A stretch of DNA of 64,000 nt from Aselliscus stoliczkanus (Eukaryota > Chordata > Mammalia > Chiroptera > Hipposideridae), in NCBI GenBank assembly GCA_033961575.1, contig CM066735.1, positions 31,639,501-31,703,500 on the forward strand. Reading direction: 5' to 3'. A model generated the notes under the pieces. It made no database searches. It was not told the DNA's origin and saw nothing but the letters and a program-made list of their open reading frames with translations. Every line of letters starts with the position of its first letter. The stretch's first letter is position 1. Shown here piece after piece: positions 11,401 to 23,589 of this stretch. Both the position numbers and the translations under genes were made by a program.

Positions 11401-12582
11401 ATAGGTTGATTATATGCATTAAATGCAAAAATATATAAAGAAGATATACCAAAATATTAATGATTTAAAATAGACATACAGATAACATTGTTTTTTATAT
11501 TCTGCAATTTCTAGTTTGATTTGATATCACCTTTATCATAGAATGATAACTTAGGTTTTAAAATAAATATGTAGGAATTTTATATATAAAGTAATCGAGT
11601 GAGTGAGAGGTTTCCAGATAAATAGAATGAAATGGCAGTGTATTATACTTACAAGAAAAACTTGTAGCTAGGAAAAAATGAAGAAGGTAATATTGAGGGA
11701 AGAGCAGGAATGGATAGTTTTGCAAAGTACCTTTGAGAATACTCAAGGTAGCTGAGGGAAAAAGTATTAAGAGTCATGTTCTTGTATTCATACTGAAAAA
11801 GGTAAATGAGATATGAGTTACTGGGCCAAGTTGGGCCAGTCTCATGTTTGCACTTATTGTAGGCAGTCATTGTAGAATAGTTTAGGATGATATCAGTCCT
11901 GGGCCTAGAGAGGGGATTTTAAACACTGGGTATTATAAAACCAGTATCCAAAATTTGTAAGCTTTGCAAAAACATTCAAAATTCTTTTTTGAGACGTAAA
12001 CTCAGACAGACATGCATGCTCATGACACTGCATACAAATATGCTTTTAAATTATGAATGTTGTTAAAAAATAATTTTTAAATTAATTACATTTAAGTCAA
12101 TATGTGAACTAATGAAGTATAACTCAATTATATTGATAAAATATAGATCACAAATAAAAATGATTTATATTTAATACAACTTGATAAACTGTTATCACAA
12201 AACAATGATTTATATTTAACACGATTTTAGTCAATAGAATCATTTTAAAGATTTTCAGCAAAACTGTGTTTAAAGTGTGGTATTTGTAAAGTTTAATATT
12301 AATTTGACATGATATAAAGAGAGAGGTTTCAAAAGTGATGGTGCCTGAGGCCTGCAGATTTTTAAAAACAATTCTTCAGCCTGTTCGGGCCAAATTTGCT
12401 GATAACAAACATCAATGTTCCCAGGAATCAATGAAAATACAATGAACACAGCAGGAGAGGTGCAGCATTGGGATTGAAGGCAGCATCACCCAGACTTGTA
12501 TACCTCTAGTTGAGGCCTCCCACAAGTATTAATTATTTTGTCTGAGAAAATGGATCTTTCAGGTGTGGGATTCAAAGAAAGT
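8431..12582. other. Long AT-rich, largely single-copy stretch
   Basis: About 4 kb with no confident feature. The stretch near 10500-10960 is less AT-biased and lacks any known repeat phrase. The stretch near 11600-11960 has weak resemblance to antisense L2 (a TTGTAGGCAGTCATTGTAGAA phrase), not strong enough to call. Two micro-duplications of TATAATTTCTGA occur near 9570-9600. Open frames here look like chance. Confidence 0.5.
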
Positions 12583-12585
12583 CCT

Positions 12586-12634
<49 letters not shown>

Positions 12635-12637
12635 TTT
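12583..12637. repeat. (TTTA)n microsatellite
   Basis: A nearly pure run of about twelve TTTA units followed by a T-rich end. No SINE or L1 body follows it on either side, so it is a free-standing tetranucleotide array rather than a visible retroposon tail. Confidence 0.95.
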
Positions 12638-14310
12638 TTTTACTTCCTGCATAGGTGAAAGTAGTGTGGCTGTACTTAGTTTGGAGGCTTTTGGGGTAAT
12701 CGATGGGATACACTTATGAAGCAAGTCTAAGTCAATAATTTCTGAATGCGGGAAGTATATTCTGAATATGGGAAGAAAGTGGGTCTCCCTGCAAAAAGAG
12801 GAAGAGATTTGGGGTATGAGTGGGGGAAATATCAGCCTATTAGGAACTGGTGAGTCAGCAAAATAAAATGATTCCTCAAGTCATCTTATAAATTTCATGA
12901 AGGTATAGAAATTAGGCTAGGCATGAGATTTCTTAATATCGGGATAGATTAAAAATACATTATTTAAAGCAGCAGACTCAAACTGTTTATGTATATAAAT
13001 GTATAAGTATGTGGTTTATAGGGTGTATTACATGAGTGATGGAACATTAGTCTTCAGGATATAATTTGTATGATTATACTGAAGTGTATTAATGAGTGAC
13101 AAGAATATCACACAAGCAAAGATCAACATCTCATTTTACTTATTGCAGTAAACAACCACTTTTTGCCATATTAAAAATTGCTATCAGTCTTGCTATTTCT
13201 ATGCATAGCTATTATATATGGTGAATACAGAACACTCTTCTGACATACTAATATATATAAGTTATTAACTAATGTATCTGTTAATGACCTTGAACCTAGA
13301 TACACACTCTACTTCCAGTTTTCTCTGGTAGGGATTCCGACAGCACCTATTGTAACTACATGAGAAGAACTGCCCTAACTGATGTTTGATCTGCACACCC
13401 ATGTTATATTCTGCTTACTCTTTGTTTCAATGTTTTCTACAATTGGTTAGCCTACTAACCTCAAACTTTCAAGCCTTTGAATTTCCTAACTTTCAACATT
13501 TCAGCTTATTTCAGGATGACACAGTCATAGGTACAGAACACTAGATAAAAGGAAAACATGGTTTTCAACCTTTTTTTAAATTTGAAATCTTTATTGTTTG
13601 CTTGATTTTTGTTTTGTTTTTCTTTGCTCAACATCACCAAATAATTTACTTTCCCATATTAATAATGTTACATCATTTAACATAAAAGTTGTATATCTTT
13701 CATCTTAGTATTACTTTTGCTTGACAAATTTTACCTAAATTTGTTCCTTAATAAAATCAAAACATTTACTTTTTAAATGAGAGATATGGGTGTTAAGTAC
13801 ATACACATGCATATTAATGTATTTTGTCATTAAGTACAAAAACATATACAATGATTTCATGTTCTTTGAATTAGCATTCCTGGGATTGAAACGATCCTTT
13901 CCTACAATATTTGGATACTACCCTGCTGGTTCTTGGATGAATGATTTCCTTACCTACTCGGATTTTTGTACATGGCTTCCTCTTTGTAATAAAATCTCAA
14001 TTTCATGTTGTCTCCACTTCTCATGGTAAGAATGTCAAAGCCATTTAGGTCATTAATTTCCCATATATTTCTAATGTAAATTTTAATCAATGTATAATCA
14101 TCCTTTGACTGGGGTTAACAAGATAACTAAAGTGTCTTATATTCAAAAGCAATGTTGTACTTTCTGGGAAAGTGGTAATGGTCTGTGTTGTGAATTTTGG
14201 TTTTGTACACAAAAACATACCTTTGTCCAAAACACAGTGTACGCTCAAGATTTGTGCATTTAATTGCATCTCAGTTTTCCATCAGAAGGAGAAAATTATA
14301 ACAAATATTG
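12638..14310. other. AT-rich intergenic DNA
   Basis: No feature recognised. A small imperfect duplication of TTCTGAATGCGGGAAG and TTCTGAATATGGGAAG lies at 12739-12776. Confidence 0.5.
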
Positions 14311-14565
14311 ATGTCTAGATAATGATATACATACTGAGATATTTAGGAAGGGGATACTGATATCTGCAACTTTAAATATAAAAAAAAAATAAGATGCATT
14401 AATGGATAGATAGAGAAATGATAGATATATGACAAAGTATAATAAAACATTAATGGTAGAATCTAGGTGATAGTTATATGAGTGCTTACTTTAATCTTCT
14501 GTTCAACTTTTTTGTATGTTTAGATTTTTTTATAATAAAATGTTGGGCAAAATAACACAATGTTT
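14311..14565 (+). repeat. Old L1M 3' end, sense
   Basis: Shows the characteristic 3' terminal order of old L1M families: a GATATCTGCAACTTTAAA segment, a purine-rich GATAGATAGAGAAATG segment, then TAGAATCTAGGTGATAG, TTCAACTTTTTTGTATGTTT and a terminal TATAATAAAATGTTGGGC with an AATAAA signal. No ORF2 is attached, so it is a short 5'-truncated copy. Confidence 0.75.
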
Positions 14566-14777
14566 CTGGTTTTTAAAAGAATTACTGCTTTGATCATGAC
14601 TAATATTGAAACACATCACCAGTATAGCTTTCAATATTAGTTCTGGGCAGTGATTTAACTACTCAGTCAAATTTTGATCAAGATGTCTTTAGATAACATT
14701 GTTGAGCAATACAAATCCATCTTTCATTGCTTTTTCCTATGGACCCGGTACTGTTTAAGGCATCTTGAACATGTTAG

Positions 14778-15222
14778 GTTTTTTTGTTTTGTTTTGTTTT
14801 GTTTAATTTTTATTGGGGAATCGGGGAAGGGAAACAGACAAGTTGCTATCCTTGTGTTCTTCAGTCTAGTTGTGGAGGACATTGCTTCACTGGTCCATGT
14901 TGGTATCGTCATTACACTCCTTCCGGATGAGGCAGATCTGTTGCCGGCCTCTGGATAGCCACTCACAGAGGCTCTTGGCAGCTCATACAGGCTGCTGGCT
15001 GCTCATGCTGGCTGCTGGCCACTCACTGTAGCCTATGGCAGCCCACTGCAGCAGGGGCTGCAGCTATGCCGTCCTGGGGACTCATAGCCCAGCTCCAGGT
15101 GGAGCTGTTGTTTACCATCTTAGCTGTAGAGGGCAGTGTCACTGGCCCTCATATGTGGGATCTGAACCAGGGCTGTGGGCATCTCAAGCCAACTCCCAAC
15201 CAACGCACCACTCGGGCGGCCC
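14778..15222 (-). mobile_element. tRNA-headed SINE, long form, antisense
   Basis: The minus strand gives the head (A and B boxes near 15155-15220), then the long body, then CCCCGATTCCCCAATAAAAA at the 3' end (plus strand near 14803-14824). An imperfect TSD, GAACATGTTAG (14767-14777) and GAATATGTTAG (15223-15233), has one mismatch. The internal short tandem repeat (GGCTGCTGGCCACTCAC type) is expanded relative to the 48046 copy. Confidence 0.9.
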
Positions 15223-15453
15223 GAATATGTTAGTTTTTAAACATCCTCATCATAACCTGGAAAGATAACCATTATTATTTTCATTTTTATCCTGAGCTTC
15301 AGAGGGGGCTTCTACTGGCTTTAATACAGTAGCCTGCTTTAGTATACTTGCTTTGAGTGTACTGACTATACTTCAGTATAGTTTGGAGGTATTAAAAGCA
15401 GAACATAACTCCAGTTTTTCTGGTCCCCATATATATGTTCTGTTTACTCTTTT

Positions 15454-15558
15454 TTTTTTTTTTGAGGGCAGTGTCACTGGCCCTCATATGTGGGACCTGA
15501 ACTGGGGCCGCTGGCTTCCGAAGCCAGCGCTTAACCACCGCACCACTCAGCCGGCCCC
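15454..15558 (-). mobile_element. tRNA-headed SINE, short form, antisense
   Basis: A T-run, then GAGGGCAGTGTCACTGGCC, an intact GCTGGCTT..AAGCCAGC arm and a 5' end GCCGGCCCC. The 14-bp TSD is CTGTTTACTCTTTT at 15440-15453 and CTGTCTACTCTTTT at 15559-15572, one mismatch. Confidence 0.92.
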
Positions 15559-15744
15559 CTGTCTACTCTTTTTTGCTGCATCCTTACCTCTCTTCTTTTC
15601 TCATTAAAATAGATACCAGAACAAAAGTAGAACATTTGAAAGGACAGTATTTAATGCTGTTTTTGGTTATGTTTTCTCTTAATAATGATATTAACTTAAG
15701 AGTTTTTGTGAAAATGTAATTTATTATACCCTTAAAAGCTTATA

Positions 15745-15900
15745 CAGTAAAACCTTGGATTGTGAGTAACGTGGTTTGTGAGTGTTCCACAAACTGAGCA
15801 AACATTTCTAATACATTTTAACGTGGTAAACAAGCAATGTCTTGCAACGTGAGTAGTTTGTTTCCAGAACGATTTATGCTGGCAAACTAAGGTATGACTG
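15745..15900. mobile_element. TcMar-Tigger-like MITE, 156 bp
   Basis: Terminal inverted repeats CAGTAAAACCTTGGATTG (left) and CAGTCATACCTTAGTTTG (right, read on the minus strand) are flanked on both sides by TA (15743-15744 and 15901-15902), the TSD of the Tc1/mariner superfamily. The CAGT start fits the Tigger group. No transposase frame is present, so it is non-autonomous. The exact family name is not certain. Confidence 0.82.
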
Positions 15901-15902
15901 TA

Positions 15903-17262
15903 TTTGGTGTTCAGTCAGGTGTCTATGATGGTACTGTCAGTTCTTAATGCGTAATTTTAAACACGGAAATTTAAAATGATTTAATCATTAAGCTGAGTAA
16001 TCCCTTTTTCATCTTTCAGTATCTTTACTTTCTGCCTAGTGATAAATGTGAATGTAGAATGTGTGATAGAAAGGTGGTGTCAGACATCTAACTATATTTT
16101 CTCATAAACTTAACTTAGCAGGGAGATTTAGCATAATTTCTAAAGGAATGAAATTACTAAGATGTTTCTATAGCAGTCAAAGATAATAAATTTTATATCA
16201 GTCTTTAATACACTGTTTGTTTTCAAGACTGGAAGTAGATATCATTTAGCTAGAGACAGCTTTTCACAAACTGTCATTCTCTATGGTGTTCATACATTTT
16301 CTAGAGTGTAAACTTTTTTTTTTTTTGGAATTATGTTAAGCTACACAAAATGAAACAAATTGTAAAACATGATTTCCCAAATGAATTATCACATTCTCTG
16401 TGACTTAATTTGTTCTCACAAGTTTTGTAATGACATTACAGTTTTCTTTTGACAAGTACAATTAAGTTTGCTAAGGCACACTTATTTTGTGTTCCTGAGA
16501 AAGAAACTCCACTCAAATGAAGAAATTCTAAGCCAAAAAGGACAGTGCAGAATAAGAACATGATAAATTTAAATAAACTAATTTTGAAATGTGGTTGCTA
16601 AAACATGAAGCAAAGTCATAAGACACTTTCACAAAAGTTTAAGCAAGAATCTTTTTAAAATAGATTGAATAATGGTATCTTGGCTTTTAGATTCAGAGTG
16701 GAGAGAGAAAAATAAAACATAGTAAGGAAATGTGGGAGGGAGGGCAGGAGATAGATATTTCCCTGTTAAATGTTGCTTCCCTGTTAAAAATGCATAATGT
16801 CTTAAAATCAGAGAAAAAGGAGTAAATGTGAGTCTTTGTCAGGTATCCCTATTAGAAGCACTAATACATCAGAAATCTTGTCTTCAGTGCAACCTTTGGA
16901 ATTTCATATATAGCTGCTGAACACTTGATCAATATCTGTCTAGTTTACTAGGTTGTGCACTGCATAATGGCTGAAAGCATATCTGGTTTTGCTCAACATT
17001 TTCTTCAAGTTCCTAGTGCTAGGCCAACACCAAAAAGAGGCATTTAAAATATTGATAGAAAAGACTACTTAATGATTTCACGTTCTGAAATTATCTCATA
17101 AATTATGCTTTTTGACACCTAAATTTTTGCTCTAACCCATATTATAGCCTTTATTCAGTACAGTGTTGATAAACAAACCACTCATTATTATGATGTCTTG
17201 TAAAGACTGGGATTCAGAGTTTAGTACAGGGCCTGATATTCTCCTCATTCTGCCATCTGTTT

Positions 17263-17264
<2 letters not shown>
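15903..17264. other. AT-rich intergenic DNA
   Basis: No recognised repeat, exon or RNA gene in this stretch. Confidence 0.5.

Positions 17265-17307
<43 letters not shown>
17265..17307. repeat. (TA)n microsatellite
   Basis: A pure dinucleotide TA run of about 40 bp. Overlapping reading frames that encode Tyr-Ile repeats on both strands are artefacts of this array. Confidence 0.97.
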
Positions 17308-17309
<2 letters not shown>

Positions 17310-20300
17310 CCTCCAGGTTCTAAAAGCACATCTCTGAAGAAACATTCCTTCATATTTCTTGATTGTGTATAACACTTTCAAGCATAATGCTATAGAATGT
17401 TTTTGAGTAGTGATAATAAAAGTTATTGAATACTATTTGGAATAAGTGCATTTTTGAAAATTCCATAATTCCAAATGCAAAAAAAGAAAAGATTTGCCAT
17501 CAAAATAATAAAGTTCCTAGTCAGTAGATGGTCATTTGAAGTATTCATTTCAGTAGCATACTAAGTTGCAAATCCTTTTCCAAGGTTTAGGTAATGTAAA
17601 ATCATATGTAGCACACAAACTATTTGGAAAATTAAAAAAATGAGTTCCTCATACAGCAGATTAGTAACCAGTTATCAACTGTGTTGCTTTTGAGAAAAAA
17701 AATGCATTTTGGCAGTAGGAATGAAATTAATCATTTAAAAAATGACCCAAATCAGACTGAATCATATTTGTTTCCTTCATCCTTAATAATTTTAGCAGCT
17801 CAAGACTAAGATCAGTTACAGAAAAATTATAGAACTCTCTTCAATTTGAGTACGATGCTTTTGATAGTGAATTCACATATATTTATTTCTAGAGGGATGT
17901 CTAAGTCATAATTTAGATAACCTAAGAGTTATAAAAATGGTAGCCTATTTCTTCAATAGAATATAGGAGCCCCCAACCCCCCACCCCAATGCACTAGGGA
18001 GTAGGACTGCTGGAATATGCTTAAATTCTGGAGACATTGTGGGTCAATTTATTGACATTGACTACAAGGTATTGGAGAAGTTCATTGTCATTGTTGTCAA
18101 AACTTGGCGGTTCTTTTTCCTCAACATATCCTGAAATCTTGGCCAACTGAGCTTCCCTTCTTTTGGAGGCACCATTGCCTCACTGACTATAGGACTGACT
18201 ACTGCTAATTTATGACAGGAAACTTAGTTTCCACCAGACTATTTCTGAAAATTCTTGATAAGTATAGCTTGTTTGTAATCTGTGTGGCACATGTCACTTC
18301 TTATTTGAACCATTAGTTTCCAGCTTCATTCCATTCATTTGGACAACTTATTATAACCTTTTCATAAAGGATGTTGCAAGCCTTTTCTCTGATCCACTCT
18401 GCCCCAAACACAGACAGAGATCTCTTCCATTATTCTCTGGTCACAACTAATCCAGGACCCACACTGAGTTTTGTTGTTGAATGAAATTTTGCTGGAAGGA
18501 ATTACAGCATAGAGCAGAAACAAATTTAAACTGGCAGCCAGAAATCACCTCCATCACCTTCTGGCCTTGTTTCCTCCTCCTAGACTATAAAGTTCAGGCT
18601 CATGACTTTGTAATGGGGCATTTTCCTCACCTCAGAGCCCTTTCTTCTAAACCAAGAGAAGGGCCTGACCAGAGGAAATTATAACACACTTAACATAAAA
18701 TAATGTCCAATCCAAAAGAAAATAATTTTCTCTTTTAGGATCATGGAATTATATTTCCTAATTTATCTGAATCTCTCACCATTCTGTATATTGCTTTAAC
18801 TTAGCATAACCAGAGAAAACAGAAGAAAAGGTGAGTTCAATGTACATTTGACAAATTAAATGAATACAGATCTTTGACATGACAGTTTTTTTGTTTTGAT
18901 ATTTTTGTATTGTTTTAATCAGCATTCTTATGAAGGGCTCATGACTGTGAGGGTCGAGGGACCGCTGGTTCCCTGTTGTCTAACAGTACCCATGAGCTGT
19001 GCATAGAGTGCATAGAGGGAGCCAAACAAATGTGTCTCCACTTATTCCAAACAAGCCCAAGAATCTAAGCTTTTATCACTCTCACTTTACATTTGTTATA
19101 TTTATCCTTAGTTTGTAATCTCCTTAGTGATTATTCCAAATCTTTGCCAATCTCTGTAGAAAATCTAATTCTTCTGGGACCTAACACCAAATAACTCAAA
19201 TCTCTAGAGGTAAAGCCATCGCTTACATATGTGTGTGCACGCGTATGTATGTGTGCATTTATGTGTATGTAAACTCACTTATGCTTTAAATACATATTTA
19301 GAGTTGAGTAGTTTGCACTTATTTGCCCTGTTTGAGGAACATCTATTCAACTAATGTGATATATTTTAAAACTGATTCTAACAATCACTAGTAGATAAAA
19401 TTGTTACAGATATGTGTAATCCAAGAATAAAATTATGAAGGTCAACAACAACAGCAACAAAACCCAAAAAGACAGGACATCCTAAAGACTAAATTTATGG
19501 GGAATATATGACTCATAACTTCAATGTATTCTGAAGAAACTGAGAACCCAAGAAAAAATATCTTTCAAATACTTATAGGGAAAATATACATCATAAATTT
19601 AAGGACTGAAGATCAGGCTGTGTTACATTTCTTATCTCTATAATTGGAAATAAGTTAACAATGAATCAATGTTCTGAGCAAAATTATTTTTACTTAGAAT
19701 TCTAGCCAAAATGTCATACTTATGAGACCAAACTATAGAAATTTCATGTGGCTGCCTGGATTACACTCACAATCATACTAATAGAAAGAGTCAGCCAAAA
19801 ATCAGTATGGAATGAATAATTGCAGTACATAAGGTTTAAAAAATATATACATTTCCACCAGCAGTGTATAAATAAATCCTTTCACAATAGTATGAATCCT
19901 TTGTTGGATAGCAAGCTATAATGTAAAAGCAAAAAAAAAGTAATATATCAGCATGATGTCTACTTCTGAGTCTACTCCATTCCCATTCTGTTATATCATA
20001 CTTGGTCTCTACATACATAGTTCCCTCTTCTCCCATTGCCAAACTCATCATTCTAATCAAAACATTACTGAAAGGGACTTTCAGAGTGCTAACACATGCT
20101 TTTAGGGACAGGGACATCTCTTATCATCCTGAGATCTGACAATGTGTAATTTTCTGCTTCATTTCTACTTTGGCATAAGTTTCACATTTTGCCAAATATA
20201 TTTTGTCTTTTATAATTTGGATGTTTTGCTGTTTCTCTATTTACTTCCAATTTTTAAAATGATTTCTTTGCATTTCAAATATAGGAAGGCTATAAAGAAA

Positions 20301-20505
20301 TTATTGCATAGTCCTTTGATTTATTTTGAAATTAATTTCTAACTCAGATATGTTATAGGATTTAAAAGAATGATGGATTACTTTTAGCTCTGTATTAAAT
20401 TTGAATGACTTTTGGTTCACTTGTTTGCATGATTAATTAGAAATAAGTGGCATAATAAGCCTTATGATCTTAATCCCCTTGGTTTAATATTAAATGCCAA
20501 GTACG
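17308..20505. other. Mostly AT-rich intergenic DNA
   Basis: No confident feature. 18080-18680 is GC-richer than its neighbours, with no repeat phrase I can name. A TG/CG-mixed purine-pyrimidine patch lies at 19227-19272 (GTGTGTGCACGCGTATGTAT). 19600-19760 has weak resemblance to old L1 ORF2, not enough to call. Confidence 0.5.
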
Positions 20506-20517
20506 TAGGAAATGTTT

Positions 20518-20643
20518 TTTTGTTTGTTTGTTTGTTTGTTTATTTTGGGGGGGCAGTGTCACTGGCCCTCATATGTGGGACCCGAACGGTGCCGCTGGCT
20601 TCCCAAGCCAGCACTTAACCACCATGCCACTTGGCAGGACCCC
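20518..20643 (-). mobile_element. tRNA-headed SINE, short form, antisense
   Basis: A perfect 12-bp TSD, TAGGAAATGTTT, lies at 20506-20517 and 20644-20655. The tail, read on the plus strand, is a (GTTT)n run rather than a pure T-run, showing microsatellite growth in the A-tail. The head follows in reverse, with the hairpin arm GCTGGCTT..AAGCCAGC preserved. Confidence 0.93.
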
Positions 20644-20655
20644 TAGGAAATGTTT

Positions 20656-22079
20656 AAGAATTCTTTATTGCAATTTTGGATCTGGCACAGGGGCCATATC
20701 TGTTATCTGTATCTGCTTATCTTTAATGTTCCAGCTAGAAGCGTATGTCTTTTAGGGACTCCCTCATCATCTCTGTTGTAGAAATGCAGGCTATTGGGAC
20801 AGCATATTTTGATTTGGGAATATTTTAAAGCTTGTTATTAAAATGTATTTGCAAAAAAAAATAAATAAATAAAGATGTCACATGTCCATTTATGTAAATA
20901 AACCTTCAGTATAACATCTTCCTTTTTACTCTTTGTTACTCTCTTGTTTTAATTTTGTATGATTTTTATGTTTTTATTAACAAAGTTCTTTGGCTGGCTT
21001 TGATTAAAATATACATATAATAGAACTTGACAATATGTTTTCATGCTATTTCAAGAAAAAAGGAATTAGTAGTTTTAAAATAATGAAATTATTTTACACA
21101 AGACACAAGACAATTTCACAATATTAAGATAATTATATAATGAAAACAAAATCAATATAGCTGGATTTAAATATGCAGAATATAAACAACACATTGTATA
21201 TAACATGATGACCAATTCTTTTTATTCCCTTTTGAGGTCATTGTAAAAAGAAATGAAACAGAATAATCCAATACTTTAGTAAGCCAAGTTATTTTCTTTT
21301 GATTCTTATCAGCTGCATCTATCTTTGGTTATTATTAAAATATATTGCATTTTGGAAACTTATAGGCAGATATTTATTTTACTAATATATATTTAGCAAT
21401 TATTAATATATAAACTTTTATTCTTTATGGAGATTACAAGGATATATGAGATCAAAACTATAAAATAAACTAATAGATAAATCATGTTTTGTCATGAACA
21501 TGTTAAATATATTTGAACTTTCTCACTCTAGCCTCATGTCTCTTACCTTCTTTCTGTATTTTTAAAAGTTTCATCTCTACATTGTTCTCTAGATCATTCT
21601 TTTTAGTTTAGCTTCTATTTCACTAATTCAGCTAAATCAATCCAAGCTTTTAATTTCAGGGATTTGGCTTTTGTTTTTTTAATTCTAGATTTGTTTACTT
21701 TTCAAATTTTATGCTACTTTTAATGGTTTCTTGTTCCCCCAAATATTTTCAAGATTCTCTTTTCTTTCTTTAAATAAACTATGAATATTTAACTAAAAGC
21801 TACATATGATAGTTTCAGAATTTTAATATATATTATTTGTTTTGGTTCCTTTTTTCTTTTGTCTTAGTCTAATGGATGAAGTCTAGTTTTATGTGCCTCT
21901 TTTTAATGTGGACTGGTAATTTTTTATTAAGAATTTATTTTTATTTTAATTAAATGCATGGCCCTTTCTATGTATTTTGAAATAAGGTAAGAGAATAAAT
22001 ATTTTAAAAAATAAAAAAATAAAAAAAATTTTTTTTGAGTAGTTTTATGTTAACAGAGTTGAGGGGAAGGTACTGAGAT
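20656..22079. other. AT-rich intergenic DNA
   Basis: Very AT-rich with (AAAT)n near 20860 and several A/T runs. No gene or repeat family recognised with confidence. Confidence 0.5.
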
Positions 22080-22830
22080 TTCCAATACACCCCATATTCC
22101 ACACACACCTCCCCATTACCCATATTTTTTACTGGAGTGGTATATTTGTTACAATTGATGACCCTATATTGACACATCATAATCACCCAAACTCCATAGT
22201 TTATGAATCACTCTTGGTGCCATACATTCTGTGGGTTTGGACAAATATATAATAACATGTATGCATCATTATGGCATCATCCAGAGTATATTCACTGCCC
22301 TAAAAATCCTTGTGCCCTATATATTTATTTCACACTCAAGCCCTGGAAAGTGCTGATATTTTCATTGTCCCATGTCCCACACTTTTCCAGAGTGTCATGT
22401 AGTTGGGATCATATAGTATGTAGCCTTTTCAGACTGGCTTCTTCCACTTAGTAATATACATTCAAGGTTCCTCTGTGTTTTTTCATGGTTAGCAATATTC
22501 TATCTGAGGAACATTCTATTGTCTGGATGTACTGCAGTTTATCCATTCACAAAATGAAGGACGTTTTGGTTATTTCTGTGTTTTGGCAATTATGAATACA
22601 GCTGCTATAAGCATCCAAGTCCATGTTTTTGTGTGGATCTGAGTTTTCAGTTCCTTCAGGTAAATACCAAGAAGAATAACTGCAGGGTCTCATGCTAAAA
22701 GTATGTTTTGTAAGAAACCCCAAAACTACCTTCTAAAGTAGCTGTACCATTTTGCATTTCCACTGACAATGAATGAGAGTTCCTATTGCCACAACCTCAT
22801 CAGAGTTTCAAATTCAGTATGTCCATAGGC
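22080..22830 (-). repeat. Old L1 3' region, antisense
   Basis: The plus strand reads the reverse complement of an L1M ORF2 end and 3' UTR: the 'TTCTATTGTCTGGATGTACTGCAGTTTATCCATTCACAAAATG' order, 'GGCAATTATGAATACAGCTGCTATAAGCATCC', 'GAGTTTTCAGTTCCTTCAGGTAAATACC', then 'TACCATTTTGCATTTCCACTGACAATGAATGAGAGTTCC'. These are textbook antisense L1 phrases. Diverged and 5'-truncated. It carries no usable frame. Confidence 0.85.
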
Positions 22831-23009
22831 AAACTTTCTCCCCATCCTTGACCTGGATTTCCATGTTCTTATCTATTGTAATATCTGTAAAATGATTAAG
22901 CTCTAATCATTTGATGTCTTACAGTTGCCCTTGACATGTCTCTCTTTCCTAGCCTTCATCTATAAATCAAAAATATTTTAATTCAGTGATGTCTCTCCTA
23001 TTCTACTTT

Positions 23010-23431
23010 TTTTATAATAATTAACTTTATTTAATGGCTCATTAAGTATTGGCATGCTCAAAGATCAGTAAATTCTTTTTTCTAAAATTATTTATTTATT
23101 TATTTTTAATTAGTTTCAGGTGTACAACACAGTGCAATAGTTATACTTTTTACCCCTCAAAATGACAACCCCCCTCCCCCATTTAGCCACCCCACTCCTC
23201 CCCCCCATATCATATATATCTATTACACTTCCTCTGACTCCCTTCCACAATAGAATCCACATCCCGTGACTATCTATATATTCAATTACAGTTGGTATGC
23301 AATATTATACAACCTCCACTTCAGGTGTACAGTGCAGTGATCAAGCCTCTACTCCATCCATGAAATGGTCTCCCTAACAAGATATACAACCATCTGAGAC
23401 CCCACAAAATATTTGCAACATTATTAATTAT
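23010..23431 (-). mobile_element. 5'-truncated L1 3' UTR insertion with probable 3' transduction
   Basis: A perfect 14-bp TSD, TCCTATTCTACTTT, lies at 22996-23009 and 23432-23445. Its right part (about 23100-23431) matches the L1 3' UTR copy at 44990-45310: TTTCAGGTGTACAACACAGT, a C-rich tract, and the CTCTACTCCATCCATGAAAT phrase. Between the L1's own poly-A (TTTATTTATTTATTT, 23088-23108) and the left TSD lies about 75 bp of unrelated sequence, preceded by a second short T-run at 23007-23012. That is the layout of read-through past the L1 poly-A signal. Confidence 0.85.
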
Positions 23432-23589
23432 TCCTATTCTACTTTCTTTCTACCCTCTCTATTACGCCAAACAAAACAAAGACCTGCAATGGTCTGCCTA
23501 TTTTTTTTGTCTGGGTACAAGCCCTATAATCTTTTTGCTACACTCCAAGTCAGTATGCCTTGCTGCATTATCTCTTAATATCTTAGTCT

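Noticed and set aside
17132..17372. Overlapping frames on both strands around the TA repeat
   Set aside because: They are Tyr-Ile repeats created by the (TA)n microsatellite.
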